Shown in pieces: positions 25,867-33,797 of a stretch of 50,675 nucleotides of DNA; position 1 is the stretch's first letter, and each line of letters opens with the position of its first letter. The notes beneath the pieces were generated by a model, which worked only from the letters and a program-made list of their open reading frames with translations, was not told the origin of the DNA and did not search any database. Origin of the DNA: Alphaproteobacteria bacterium (GTDB lineage Bacteria; Pseudomonadota; Alphaproteobacteria; Micavibrionales; Micavibrionaceae); NCBI GenBank assembly GCA_013215815.1, contig JABSQP010000017.1:1-50675 (forward strand), in the 5' to 3' direction. The position numbers were made by a program, and so were the translations under genes.

Positions 25867-26291
25867 GTAAGATGGATCATGTAGCCGATGAAGAGATGGT
25901 AAAGAACGCTGTCGGCGGTGAGGAAGAGTATGACGAACTTGCAGTGCCGCCAAATGTGGAATTAACAGATCATCCGCTATGCGCAAAAATTGTAGCGCAG
26001 CTAAAAGAAGTTTTTGATCCGGAAATTCCGGTGAACATTTACGAGCTGGGCCTCATTTATAAAATCGTCGTAAGTGAACGCGATGATGAAAAAAGCGATG
26101 TCTATGTTGAAATGACGCTAACGTCACCAGCCTGCCCAGTGGCACAGGAAATGCCGCAATGGGTGCAGGGCGCCGTTTTTGAAACGGGAGAAGCTGTTGG
26201 CAATGTTGATGTGGATATTGTTTGGGATCCGCCATGGGATCCATCGATGATGGCTGAGACAGCTAAGTTACAATTGAATATGTTTACGTGA
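25863..26291 (+). CDS. sufT: SufT (MIP18/DUF59) Fe-S maturation protein
   Basis: A 142-residue DUF59/MIP18 protein of the SufT group, which helps mature Fe-S proteins. The conserved core is FDPEIPVNIYELGLIYKI and TLTSPACPVAQEMP with the key Cys, then VWDPPWDPSMMAE. About 40 acidic N-terminal residues precede the domain. It overlaps the sufS stop by 4 nt. Confidence 0.94.
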   Translation: MSKMDHVADEEMVKNAVGGEEEYDELAVPPNVELTDHPLCAKIVAQLKEVFDPEIPVNIYELGLIYKIVVSERDDEKSDVYVEMTLTSPACPVAQEMPQWVQGAVFETGEAVGNVDVDIVWDPPWDPSMMAETAKLQLNMFT

Positions 26292-26298
26292 GGGTAGG

Positions 26299-26649
26299 AT
26301 GACACAAGAACCAGTTATTATTTCGGATAAAGCGGCTGAAAAAATTATAGAGAAGACAGAGCTAAACAGTGATGCTGTGGGCCTTCGTCTTACTGTGAAG
26401 ACGACGGGATGCTCGGGTAATTCATATCAGATGGAGCACGTTCTAGAGGAAGATCTATCAAAGGATGATCGTTTTGAAAAGGAAGGTGCGGTTCTCTATA
26501 TCCCTAAAATGCATAGTTGGATGCTTTTTGGTACCCAGATTGACTATGAAGATGGTGATATGAGCTCTGGCTTTACATTCACAAACCCGAATGAAGCAGG
26601 GCGTTGTGGCTGTGGCGAGAGCTTCACTGTTGATCGTCCAGATAAATAA
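26299..26649 (+). CDS. sufA: A-type Fe-S carrier protein SufA
   Basis: A-type carrier of Fe-S clusters from the scaffold to target enzymes. The 116-residue protein keeps all three cluster ligands: Cys38 (TTGCSGNSY) and the C-terminal pair Cys103 and Cys105 (RCGCGESF). It starts 7 nt after sufT and is the last gene of the operon, followed by a terminator. Confidence 0.95.
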   Translation: MTQEPVIISDKAAEKIIEKTELNSDAVGLRLTVKTTGCSGNSYQMEHVLEEDLSKDDRFEKEGAVLYIPKMHSWMLFGTQIDYEDGDMSSGFTFTNPNEAGRCGCGESFTVDRPDK

Positions 26650-26651
26650 AA

Positions 26652-26674
26652 AAGGCCGCGGAATCCGTGGCCTT
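26652..26674 (+). terminator. Terminator at the end of the suf operon
   Basis: Arms AAGGCCGCGG and CCGTGGCCTT (one G-U pair) around a 3-nt loop, 2 nt after the sufA stop. T-rich sequence follows on the plus strand and an A/T-rich stretch on the other, so it may also stop cspA transcription from the opposite side. Confidence 0.8.
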
Positions 26675-26704
26675 GATCATTTTCTTAAAGAAAAGCTTTA
26701 AAAC

Positions 26705-26908
26705 TTAAGCAACAGCAATGTCAGTTGCTGATTTCTTGCCGTTTCTGTCTTCTACTTCAAAAGTAACAGTTTGACCTTCTGGAAGGCTCTGCATACCAGC
26801 AGCTTGTACAGCTGTGATGTGTACGAATACATCGTTTCCGCCTTCTGAAGGCTCGATGAAACCATATCCTTTGTCAGGGTTAAACCATTTTACTTTTCCT
26901 TCAGCCAT
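26705..26908 (-). CDS. Cold shock protein, CspA family
   Basis: A 67-residue single cold-shock domain that binds single-stranded RNA and DNA. RNP1 KGYGFIEP and RNP2 VFVHITAV are intact. The ribosome site is strong (AAAAGGAGATAAAA). A long untranslated stretch upstream, without another gene for about 260 nt, fits an mRNA with a structured cold-responsive leader. Confidence 0.95.
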   Translation of the reverse strand: MAEGKVKWFNPDKGYGFIEPSEGGNDVFVHITAVQAAGMQSLPEGQTVTFEVEDRNGKKSATDIAVA

Positions 26909-26987
26909 TTTTATCTCCTTTTGGTCTTCAGGGTTGTAAGGAGAGGGAATGCGTCATTCTCTTGATTTAAAAACAGCTAAGGTAAAA

Positions 26988-27030
26988 CAGTTAATAGTTC
27001 GTCAGATCGTCTTAGTCAGCAGTCAATAGT
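26988..27030 (-). promoter_or_regulatory. Direct repeat upstream of the cold shock gene
   Basis: Two 11-bp copies, CAGTTAATAGT (26988-26998) and CAGTCAATAGT (27020-27030), start 32 bp apart, about three helical turns, between the cold shock gene and its upstream neighbour. One position differs. They lie in the expected promoter or leader region. Regulatory function is inferred. Confidence 0.35.
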
Positions 27031-27124
27031 CCTTAGAGAGGTGATAATTCACTCTATTGTGCGGAACTGTACGGCAGAAAAGGGTTTGTGGCAATAAGAT
27101 ATTTTGTCATAGCCCAGATACAAC

Positions 27125-27146
27125 AAAAGGCCCCGTGAGGCCTTTT
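27125..27146 (-). terminator. Terminator of the orphan operon
   Basis: Perfect arms AAAAGGCC / GGCCTTTT around a 6-nt loop, 26 nt after the stop of the 49-residue ORF. Because of the symmetrical A and T ends it could act in both directions. Confidence 0.8.
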
Positions 27147-27171
27147 ACTAGAATTAATTCTACTAATAAAC

Positions 27172-27321
27172 TTAAGCTTGTAGAGTAGGGCCAGTGTTTG
27201 TTAGGCTCAGCTCTTGTGTAAGCATGTTATCTACAGCATGAGATACTGATGGTGCGATACCTGAAACTTCAGGGCTAACCAATTGAGTAGCTGCTCTTGC
27301 TAGATCTGCTTTTAGTGACAT
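27172..27321 (-). CDS. 49-residue small protein of the orphan operon
   Basis: A short ORF MSLKADLARAATQLVSPEVS ending LSLTNTGPTLQA, preceded by a strong ribosome site (GAAGGAGTGTAAA). It starts 12 nt after the 198-residue ORF upstream and is followed by a perfect terminator, so it is the last gene of a three-gene unit. It is soluble, without Cys, and of unknown function. Confidence 0.6.
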   Translation of the reverse strand: MSLKADLARAATQLVSPEVSGIAPSVSHAVDNMLTQELSLTNTGPTLQA

Positions 27322-27333
27322 TTTACACTCCTT

Positions 27334-27930
27334 CTATAATGTTTCATATGCTTCGGCATATTCTGTATATAACTCATCTCTATTTTTGCCATCTAGGTAT
27401 GCGTTATAGACATTATATAACCCTATTTTCTTCAATGAGTCAAGTAAAACCGAATAAAATGAAGAATTAGTTAATTCTTTTACTATTTTGCATACTTCTA
27501 CGATGGAATCGAGGTTTCTGCCATGAATAAAGCTTGCATAGGCCATAATGTCCTCATGCGGGTTAGGTGCTGAGAATCCAGCCCTTTCCTGGGCTGCCTC
27601 GTGCAAAGCTTTAATTAAATGAATGACATGATCACCTTTGGTTTCTTTAACGCTACTTGGGATTTGAAGAATTATTGTCCCCATATCCGGTGAAAAGCCA
27701 TTGCTTCCGTTTCCCTTCATAATATGTAGGGGAACAAGGTTTTTATCCAACATTACCAATAGCTTATTGCCTGTTGCCGATTCGCGAATAATAGCCTTTG
27801 CGCCTTCGATAATGGCTTCACCATGGGGGTGCCCGTAAACCATACCCGAATTTACGTTCGTTCCACGGTCGCCAAAGGCGCTTTTTGCGCTCGCTCCGCC
27901 TGATTCTGCTGTGTCTGTTGTATCGTTCAT
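27334..27930 (-). CDS. Orphan protein of 198 residues
   Basis: No family is recognised. The N-terminal 45 residues are low-complexity and rich in Gly, Ser, Asp and Thr (SGGASAKSAFGDRGTN). The rest is a compact alpha/beta domain with NKLLVMLDKNLVPLHIM, GTIILQIP and helices ending ELYTEYAEAYETL. There is no signal peptide or membrane segment. It starts 23 nt after the 202-residue ORF and stops 12 nt before the 49-residue ORF on the same strand. Confidence 0.6.
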   Translation of the reverse strand: MNDTTDTAESGGASAKSAFGDRGTNVNSGMVYGHPHGEAIIEGAKAIIRESATGNKLLVMLDKNLVPLHIMKGNGSNGFSPDMGTIILQIPSSVKETKGDHVIHLIKALHEAAQERAGFSAPNPHEDIMAYASFIHGRNLDSIVEVCKIVKELTNSSFYSVLLDSLKKIGLYNVYNAYLDGKNRDELYTEYAEAYETL

Positions 27931-27953
27931 TTTATTCTCGTTTTCCCCAAAGT

Positions 27954-28562
27954 CTAAAATATCGCTTCATTGGCACCAGAATCAAGCATTTCATTCACAA
28001 TCATTTTTTGATCAATAATGCTGACACGGCCTTTTTTTGTTGCTTCAATTGTTGCGCGGACAAGCTGCCCTTCTGTGTAAACTTCCGTTTCCACTGTGTA
28101 GCCTTCATCACTATTGATGAGAACTGTGGCAGGTTTATGATTACGCATGACGCTGGCATAGGCCATTGGGTCGAGTGAATCGAGTAATGGCATATCTTGT
28201 GGATCTTTAATGATTGTAATTTCATCAGCATCCGCTGGTGTCACGTGGTTATAGAAGAAAGCGATATAATCCAGCACGTTATGCTGATCAATGTTGAGTT
28301 GGCCTTTGTCATTGGCCGCATACAGGGGCGCTTCTGAGCCATCCAAATAATGAAAAAACGTACCATCGCCCAGATATTCGAAGGAAAAAGAGGGTAGAGA
28401 GGCGAAGTTTGTAACCTTGAAGAGGAACATTTCCTTATAAAAAGGCACAAAAGCGCGCTGTACTTCGCTCGTTCCAATATCGAACATCACCATATCGGCA
28501 GCTGACTTAACGCTGTCGATGACTTTGAGCGAGCTATCTCTATCCAATCTTTGCCAATGCAT
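27954..28562 (-). CDS. Orphan protein of 202 residues
   Basis: No family is recognised. The product starts MHWQRLDRDSSLKVIDSVKS and has a mixed alpha/beta pattern, including FLFKVTNFASLPSFSFEYLG and a beta-rich C-terminal half (TVETEVYTEGQLVRATIEA). It has no Cys, signal or membrane segment. It is the first gene of a three-gene unit ending at the terminator near 27125, and diverges from the interrupted gene at 28798. Confidence 0.6.
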   Translation of the reverse strand: MHWQRLDRDSSLKVIDSVKSAADMVMFDIGTSEVQRAFVPFYKEMFLFKVTNFASLPSFSFEYLGDGTFFHYLDGSEAPLYAANDKGQLNIDQHNVLDYIAFFYNHVTPADADEITIIKDPQDMPLLDSLDPMAYASVMRNHKPATVLINSDEGYTVETEVYTEGQLVRATIEATKKGRVSIIDQKMIVNEMLDSGANEAIF

Positions 28563-28628
28563 GGCTTCGGTTTCTCCCCAGAAATCCTTAGTTATCTATC
28601 CACTATAGCTGATTCAGCTACGATGTCT

Positions 28629-28683
28629 AAAGCCCGAATTACAATTCGGGATGGAGGAGCGTACCAAGGATAAAAGCCCGAAT
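28629..28683 (+). repeat. Inverted repeat plus direct repeat between divergent orphan genes
   Basis: CCCGAATT (28633-28640) and AATTCGGG (28643-28650) form an 8-bp palindrome with a 2-nt spacer. The 11-mer AAAGCCCGAAT occurs at 28629 and again at 28673, 44 bp apart. This lies in the shared control region of the orphan operon and the broken gene, so an operator for a dimeric regulator is a fair guess. Confidence 0.4.
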
Positions 28684-28797
28684 GCAAATTTTTGGACGTT
28701 TTTTTGAAAGTTTTTTGAAAAAAATCAAAAATTTATTTTAATTGACATAATTATAAGATTTATGTAGTTTCCCTATCGGTAATAGCAAGGAGTATTC

Positions 28798-29241
28798 ATG
28801 GTTGATATCGTCACTATGCAAGATTTACTCGAAAGAGCAGGTAGAAAAATGGCTAAAATTGTTCAAAGACCAGAAAACTGGGACTGGGATACTACAAATC
28901 TAACACGCATTGAATTGGTATCGTCATACTGAGCAGTTGCCGATTTGGGCAATGATGTTCTTTTGGCGAGAACAGATGATATGGGGCATGCAAGAGAGGA
29001 GAATAGTTTTGATGTTCCAAAATCAAAGCTAGCAAGTGATTATATTAATATGGGGAATGGTCTATATGGCGTTAGCTTAAGATCTACATTTGATGCAAGA
29101 ATTGCCAACCAAGGCATGGTAATCAAAGGAAACGGCTTTGATTTTGGCATCGGTGAAGGAACGGCTGTTGTTGATGCGGGGACAGGTCATGGTGGCCGTT
29201 TCCAAATTTACCAGCCTCACCAGTTTATTATCTCGGCATAA
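28798..29241 (+). pseudogene. Orphan gene interrupted by an in-frame TGA
   Basis: A frame opens at ATG 28798 after a very good ribosome site (AGCAAGGAG), gives 44 codons ending IELVSSY, meets TGA at 28930-28932 and then continues in the same frame for 103 more codons (AVADLGNDVLLARTDDMG to QPHQFIISA). Composition and style do not change across the stop, so it looks like one gene of about 148 codons with a nonsense change. Alternatives are a sequencing error or stop readthrough. Translation could restart at TTG 28945. Its end overlaps convergent dusA by 14 nt. No family is recognised. Confidence 0.55.
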
Positions 29242-30223
29242 TATCTAATAAGAATTCTGGTTGAGTTTCTGGTTTGTGGGCAAGGGTGCTGATCCCTTGA
29301 CGCCAACCACGTGCGCCAGCCACTCCTTGAAATAAGCCAATCATATGACGGGTTATTGATTTCATTGGTGTTTCATATAGTTCGTGCTGTTTCTTAATGT
29401 AAGAAATCATCTTTTCTATGATCTCTTCTTTGCCCAATAGATCATTAGCTCCGTAGAAAGTTTTCTCTACCTCACGTAAAAACCAAGGGTTCTGGTAAAC
29501 TTCACGGCCAATCATCACACCGTCGAACAGTTCTAGTTTCTCTTTAGTATCTTCTATTGTACGAATGCCGCCATTTACAGGAAATTTAAGGTCAGGGAAT
29601 GTGTCCTTGATGCGCTCCACAACATCGTATTGAAGCGGCGGAATATCTCTGTTTTCCTTTGGGGATAGGCCTTGTAACCATGCTTTACGGGCGTGGATGA
29701 TGAATGTGTCACATCCACTTTCGGCAACTGTTCCGACAAAATCCTCTAGGAATGTGTATTCGGGGCTATCATCAATGCCGATACGGCTTTTTATCGTAAC
29801 GGGTACGTCTACCACATCGCGCATCGCTTTTACTCCATCACGCACGATATCTGGAGTATTCATGAGGCAGGCGCCAAAAGAACCGCTCTGAACACGGTTG
29901 GACGGGCAGCCACAGTTTAGGTTGATCTCGTCATATCCGGCTTCTTCTCCCATCTTCGCGCACGCGGCCAGATCACTTGTGTCTGATCCACCGAGTTGTA
30001 AGGCTACAGGGTGCTCCTCATCGCTATGACGGAGGAAGCGGCGCATATCGCCGTGCATCAGCGCGCCTGTTGTTACCATTTCGGTATAAAGCCATACAGA
30101 AGGCGCAATGAGGCGATGGAAGTACCGGCAATGACGGTCTGTCCAGTCTAACATCGGTGCGACGCTTATGTGTTTCTGCATAAATCTTTCAGCCACTTCT
30201 TGAAATTTGAGGTCATTTAGCAT
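29228..30223 (-). CDS. dusA: tRNA-dihydrouridine synthase A
   Basis: DusA is a flavin enzyme that reduces uridines in the tRNA D-loop. The 331-residue protein has SVAPMLDWTDRHCRYFHRL, EINLNCGCPSNRVQSG, the catalytic Cys in GSFGACLM, and FIIHARKAWLQGLSPKENR, all typical of the DusA subgroup. A start at the second Met (MQKHISVAPM) would shorten it by 14 residues and leave room for a promoter; neither start has a strong ribosome site. It diverges from the SH3 gene, with only 6 nt between the two starts as given. Confidence 0.95.
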   Translation of the reverse strand: MLNDLKFQEVAERFMQKHISVAPMLDWTDRHCRYFHRLIAPSVWLYTEMVTTGALMHGDMRRFLRHSDEEHPVALQLGGSDTSDLAACAKMGEEAGYDEINLNCGCPSNRVQSGSFGACLMNTPDIVRDGVKAMRDVVDVPVTIKSRIGIDDSPEYTFLEDFVGTVAESGCDTFIIHARKAWLQGLSPKENRDIPPLQYDVVERIKDTFPDLKFPVNGGIRTIEDTKEKLELFDGVMIGREVYQNPWFLREVEKTFYGANDLLGKEEIIEKMISYIKKQHELYETPMKSITRHMIGLFQGVAGARGWRQGISTLAHKPETQPEFLLDIMPR

Positions 30224-30229
30224 ATTTCA

Positions 30230-30745
30230 ATGGGCATGGGGAAGATATTCATTACTTTTTGGGCTTTATTTATATCTATTACGGCATATGCGCCTGCTTC
30301 TTATGCGCAGGACGATGTGTTTAATAACACTGGTTTGCCGATTCCACGTTTTGTTTCTCTTCGCTCGGATAAGGTGTTTGTCCGTACGGGGCCTGCTTTG
30401 CGCTACCCAATAAAATGGGTGTTTCGGCGCCAAAGCCTTCCTGTTGAGGTGATCCAGGAGTTCGATACATGGCGTAAAATTCGTGACCATGAGGGGCAGG
30501 AGGGCTGGATTCACCAGTCTTTAACGCAGGGACGCCGCTATGCGTTGGTAACAAATACTGACGGTGCAATGCTTCGCCGTAAATCCGACGATACTTCAAA
30601 ACCGGTTGCTTTGGTCGAGCCGATGGTAATTGCCCGCTTGGAAGAGTGTGAAAAAGAGCATTGTTTTGTGTCTACGAGCGGTTTTGAGGGCTGGACCCAA
30701 AGAAAATTCCTTTATGGCATTTACGCCGATGAAAAATTGGATTAG
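30230..30745 (+). CDS. Periplasmic protein with bacterial SH3 domains
   Basis: A 171-residue protein with a signal peptide (FITFWALFISITAYAPASYA, cleavage near residue 26) followed by two SH3b-like repeats. The first reads FVSLRSDKVFVRTGPALRYP to GWIHQSLTQG and the second ends in GWTQRKFLYG. Such proteins occur in alphaproteobacteria beside housekeeping genes and probably bind cell wall. There are three Cys, two of them in EECEKEHCF. The start is only 6 nt from divergent dusA. Confidence 0.85.
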   Translation: MGMGKIFITFWALFISITAYAPASYAQDDVFNNTGLPIPRFVSLRSDKVFVRTGPALRYPIKWVFRRQSLPVEVIQEFDTWRKIRDHEGQEGWIHQSLTQGRRYALVTNTDGAMLRRKSDDTSKPVALVEPMVIARLEECEKEHCFVSTSGFEGWTQRKFLYGIYADEKLD

Positions 30746-30852
30746 AATCGTTGTTATCGGTGTTCGCCGGTGATAATTTTCAATTTAACAACCTACCGAA
30801 ACCCTTTGTCTGGGCTTTTTCTGTAACGTTTTAACAAGTCTAGCGAGATTAT

Positions 30853-31854
30853 ATGCTCGATTATATGAACAAGGCTGATGTGGCCATGCGCATAGGCGCT
30901 ACGATTCAAGCGCTATCTTTAGAAGATAGTGTTGAAGGCTGCCAGCAAACGGATGCAATGAAAGCTATTATGCTCTTTTCCGGCATGATGGTGGAGACAG
31001 CGTTCTTGTTCGATAGTGCTGAAGAATCTCTTCAAGGGTCATTCCTTAAATTGGCGGACATGCTTGGCTGCGAACCAATTCGCGGCGATATGGAATATGA
31101 TGCGATGCCTCCATCCACAATCATTGATTTTGATACTGAGATGGGACGTTCAATGGCGCGTGAGTTTTTCGAAGAATGGCTCGATTGTGAATATGAGTTT
31201 CATGACATGCTGCTTTTCCTTATTCAGCAGGCGTTTATGCGTTGGGAGAGTGCTCAAGAATATGGTGCGCAGGCACGCGGCGAGAGTTTCCGCCTTCTTG
31301 TAGAGGGAACTTATCGTGCGATGTCTTATGAGCTTGGCGCACAAGAGCTTTGTGATGTTATTATTGAACAGAAAATGGGCATTGATGGCTGGAATGTAGC
31401 CGATAGTATCAGCGCTCTTTCAGGCCTTGCTGGTAGTAGGCTTGCACTTTCTCATGATGGTATGAATCAGTGTTGTTGGTTTAAAGGTTCTGATTTACCG
31501 GACCTTCTTGATCAAACGGCCTATGTTATGACGCAAGAGGCGGTGCGCCTTGGTATTCCAACGGGAACAGATTGGCGTTTTGGACTTCCTGCGAATGATA
31601 TGCCGGTTAATCCGCCGACAACGCTTGTGAATAGGATTGATAAGCTCTGTCAGCAGTTTTTTGATTGTATTCATATGTACGATCATCATGATCAAGCAGT
31701 ATGCGCAGCTAAAGCAGCGGGACGTTTGCTTGCTGTTGCGTGTGGTGGCTCAAAGCCGGAGTTAGAGCCCGCTATTGCAAAACCACTTTCTATGGCAGCT
31801 CTTACTGAGAGCTATAAAGGCGCATGTGTTGCCTACGCTGCGGTGAGTTATTAA
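30853..31854 (+). CDS. Orphan protein of 333 residues
   Basis: No family is recognised. The product MLDYMNKADVAMRIGATIQA is mostly helical, acidic, and without signal peptide or membrane helix. It contains many Cys residues spread along the chain (GCQQTD, LGCEPI, LDCEYEF, NQCCWF, LCQQFFDC, AVACGG). Alternating helical segments with Met and Ala could be a repeat-type fold. It stands alone, 107 nt after the SH3 gene, and overlaps the convergent ORF at its end by 4 nt. Confidence 0.6.
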   Translation: MLDYMNKADVAMRIGATIQALSLEDSVEGCQQTDAMKAIMLFSGMMVETAFLFDSAEESLQGSFLKLADMLGCEPIRGDMEYDAMPPSTIIDFDTEMGRSMAREFFEEWLDCEYEFHDMLLFLIQQAFMRWESAQEYGAQARGESFRLLVEGTYRAMSYELGAQELCDVIIEQKMGIDGWNVADSISALSGLAGSRLALSHDGMNQCCWFKGSDLPDLLDQTAYVMTQEAVRLGIPTGTDWRFGLPANDMPVNPPTTLVNRIDKLCQQFFDCIHMYDHHDQAVCAAKAAGRLLAVACGGSKPELEPAIAKPLSMAALTESYKGACVAYAAVSY

Positions 31855-32396
31855 TTCATTTTTGCTGCGGGCATTTCAATGCGTTGTGATGCCATTCTGA
31901 CGGTGGCAACGGGTAAATCCCATTCTTGTTCGCATCGTAGCAGCATATTTCGTAAATTTCTAAATGGCACGAGAGTTTCAATAGTTTTTAATCTAGAGAC
32001 ATTTGTATCTGCTGATTTTGGCGCTAAACTAATGGTGTAATCAGGTGGAATAGGAAAGCGCGCTTCTTGCACGAGAGCCACTAATGAAGAATCGCCAATT
32101 TCTGCGGCCACTTTTTGAAAAGCACGTTGTGTTAAGGTCTCGGAGTCAGGATTACCGTGTGTAATATCCATAGCATGTGGGGTTAAAATAAAGTTTTTCC
32201 ACGCGGTTCTTAATGTTTCTAGCTTGTCATCATCAACTAAATCCGTATTTTCTGGCAAAAGCATAGTGTTGGGATTTATCACATCTGTGACAACTAAGGG
32301 TTTCTCTAAATCAAAGCTTTCTGGGGCGTATGTTTGTATAGAAACTGCAACGGTAAGGGGATGCCCAAGATTTATGGGGGCGGCAGTATGAGACAT
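31851..32396 (-). CDS. Orphan protein of 181 residues
   Basis: No family is recognised. The product starts MSHTAAPINLGHPLTVAVSI after an AAGAAAGAG ribosome site. It is soluble, with LETLRTAWKNFIL, a central helical part and a C-terminal LVPFRNLRNMLLRCEQEWDL. It converges with the 333-residue orphan with a 4-nt overlap and diverges from fabA across about 200 nt. Confidence 0.55.
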   Translation of the reverse strand: MSHTAAPINLGHPLTVAVSIQTYAPESFDLEKPLVVTDVINPNTMLLPENTDLVDDDKLETLRTAWKNFILTPHAMDITHGNPDSETLTQRAFQKVAAEIGDSSLVALVQEARFPIPPDYTISLAPKSADTNVSRLKTIETLVPFRNLRNMLLRCEQEWDLPVATVRMASQRIEMPAAKMN

Positions 32397-32596
32397 AATA
32401 TTACTCTTTCTTGATGCATTGTTATTTTTGATTGCGTTTATTAGTTATCGGCTATGCAAAAATGTCAAGACTATCGCAATAACTATTTAACAGCTTATTT
32501 TCTTCCATCTATGCTTGATTCCTCGTAAAGAGCGGGGTAAGACTCATTCTCGATATGAATGCACACGCAAAAACCGAAGGGTTATTAGGGGAAGAC

Positions 32597-33115
32597 ATGA
32601 CGTTTACACAGCAGTCCAGCTATTCTTACGAAGAGATCATCGAATGTGGAGAGGGCAAGCTTTTTGGCCCTGGTAATGCGCAACTGCCGCTTCCAAACAT
32701 GTTGATGATGGACCGTATTACAAGCATCACAATGGATGGCGGTGCGAATGGTAAAGGGCAGGTTGTTGCTGAATTCGATATTAAGCCTGATCTTTGGTTT
32801 TTTGATTGTCACTTTAAGGGTGATCCAGTCATGCCGGGTTGTTTGGGCTTGGATGCTTTATGGCAGCTAACAGGTTTTTGGTTAGGTTGGACTGGAGCGC
32901 AAGGTTCTGGCCGCGCTCTTGGTGTTGGAGAAGTGAAGCTAACGGATCAGATTCTTCCTTCTGCTAAAAAGGTTGTCTATACAGTAGACATCAAACGTTT
33001 CATTAACCGTAGGCTTGTTATGGGCGTGGCTGATGGTCGTATTGAGTGTGATGGCAAGCTGACGACAGAAGTCTTCGATATGAAGGTTGGCCTGTTTGAC
33101 AATTCAGGTAACTAA
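32597..33115 (+). CDS. fabA: 3-hydroxydecanoyl-ACP dehydratase/isomerase FabA
   Basis: FabA dehydrates 3-hydroxydecanoyl-ACP and isomerises the product to the cis-3 isomer, the branch point of anaerobic unsaturated fatty acid synthesis. I use ATG 32597, which has a strong ribosome site (AGGGGAAGAC) and gives 172 residues, the usual length; an ATG at 32555 would add 14. The active-site His72 ([15 protein letters not shown]) and Asp86 (LGLDALWQL) match the E. coli pair. fabB and fabI follow 1.9 kb downstream after three unrelated genes. It overlaps the convergent YgjV-like gene by 4 nt. Confidence 0.97.
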   Translation: MTFTQQSSYSYEEIIECGEGKLFGPGNAQLPLPNMLMMDRITSITMDGGANGKGQVVAEFDIKPDLWFFDCHFKGDPVMPGCLGLDALWQLTGFWLGWTGAQGSGRALGVGEVKLTDQILPSAKKVVYTVDIKRFINRRLVMGVADGRIECDGKLTTEVFDMKVGLFDNSGN

Positions 33116-33651
33116 GCGCTTTTCCTTCTAAGAAATAGCAAGCTATTTAATATTTCTGACTTAATGCTTTTTAGGTCTGAGTGTTTATAAAGCACCCAGA
33201 TGCTTGTGCAGACGACTATACTTGCGCAAATGAGCATGCCGTATACGCCAAAAACCAGTGAATGTATGATCCATACAGTGTTGGAAGTAATGCTTAAGAG
33301 CCTGTACATAACAAGGTTGTCTCTAAAGTATATCGATGTACCAATGGCGACTGCAGAAATAAGCACTAGTATGTCGGTCATATGACTGATTTCTACAGCG
33401 ATTAGCCCAACAACTGTGAGTGTTGTGATAATGACCGAATATTTGTTCTGTTTATAGGTTAAGAAAAGTGCGGCAATACTGCGGATACAGCTGACCGTTA
33501 TGGCTGCAAATGCCATGTAAAGAGCAGCCTGAAGGTATACAAGAGCTAATAAGAAGTTGGATATTGTATAAATGCCAATAGTTTTTCGAGGTGCTTTTAA
33601 CAGACCCCCGAAGATAAATAATCCAACAGCTATGAGTTCTATGGTGCTCAT
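33112..33651 (-). CDS. YgjV-family inner-membrane protein
   Basis: A 179-residue polytopic membrane protein with about five or six hydrophobic segments, matching the YgjV (Imp-YgjV) pattern of short repeats with [19 protein letters not shown] and a second helix pair that ends in [16 protein letters not shown]. The family has no firm function, though it resembles small sugar/SWEET-like folds. It lies on the strand opposite to the fab genes, between fabA and fabB. Confidence 0.75.
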   Translation of the reverse strand: MSTIELIAVGLFIFGGLLKAPRKTIGIYTISNFLLALVYLQAALYMAFAAITVSCIRSIAALFLTYKQNKYSVIITTLTVVGLIAVEISHMTDILVLISAVAIGTSIYFRDNLVMYRLLSITSNTVWIIHSLVFGVYGMLICASIVVCTSIWVLYKHSDLKSIKSEILNSLLFLRRKSA

Positions 33652-33797
33652 GTCACTTCTTTTCCCGCAATATTCGTAAGATGATCTTGCCTAAAAAAAG
33701 TTAATTTTTTATGTAATCTGCTGAATTTGGCTGATTTTCGGTTTTTTTGCGTTTTAGATATGGGTTTTGCTAGTATGATTCCAAGATTATCGGGATT

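Noticed and set aside
28629-28683. Possible CRISPR-like or tRNA-like structure in the repeats before the broken gene.
   Set aside because: Only two copies of an 11-mer and one short palindrome exist; no regular spacer pattern and no cloverleaf with T-loop can be drawn.
28930-28932. Selenocysteine at the in-frame TGA.
   Set aside because: No SECIS-like hairpin is obvious right after the codon and the protein is not a known selenoprotein; the environment (SSY-stop-AVAD) does not look like a redox site.
27125-29241. Toxin-antitoxin or phage-defence label for the orphan cluster.
   Set aside because: No nuclease, NTPase, acetyltransferase or DNA-binding motif could be seen in any of the proteins, so the label would be a guess.
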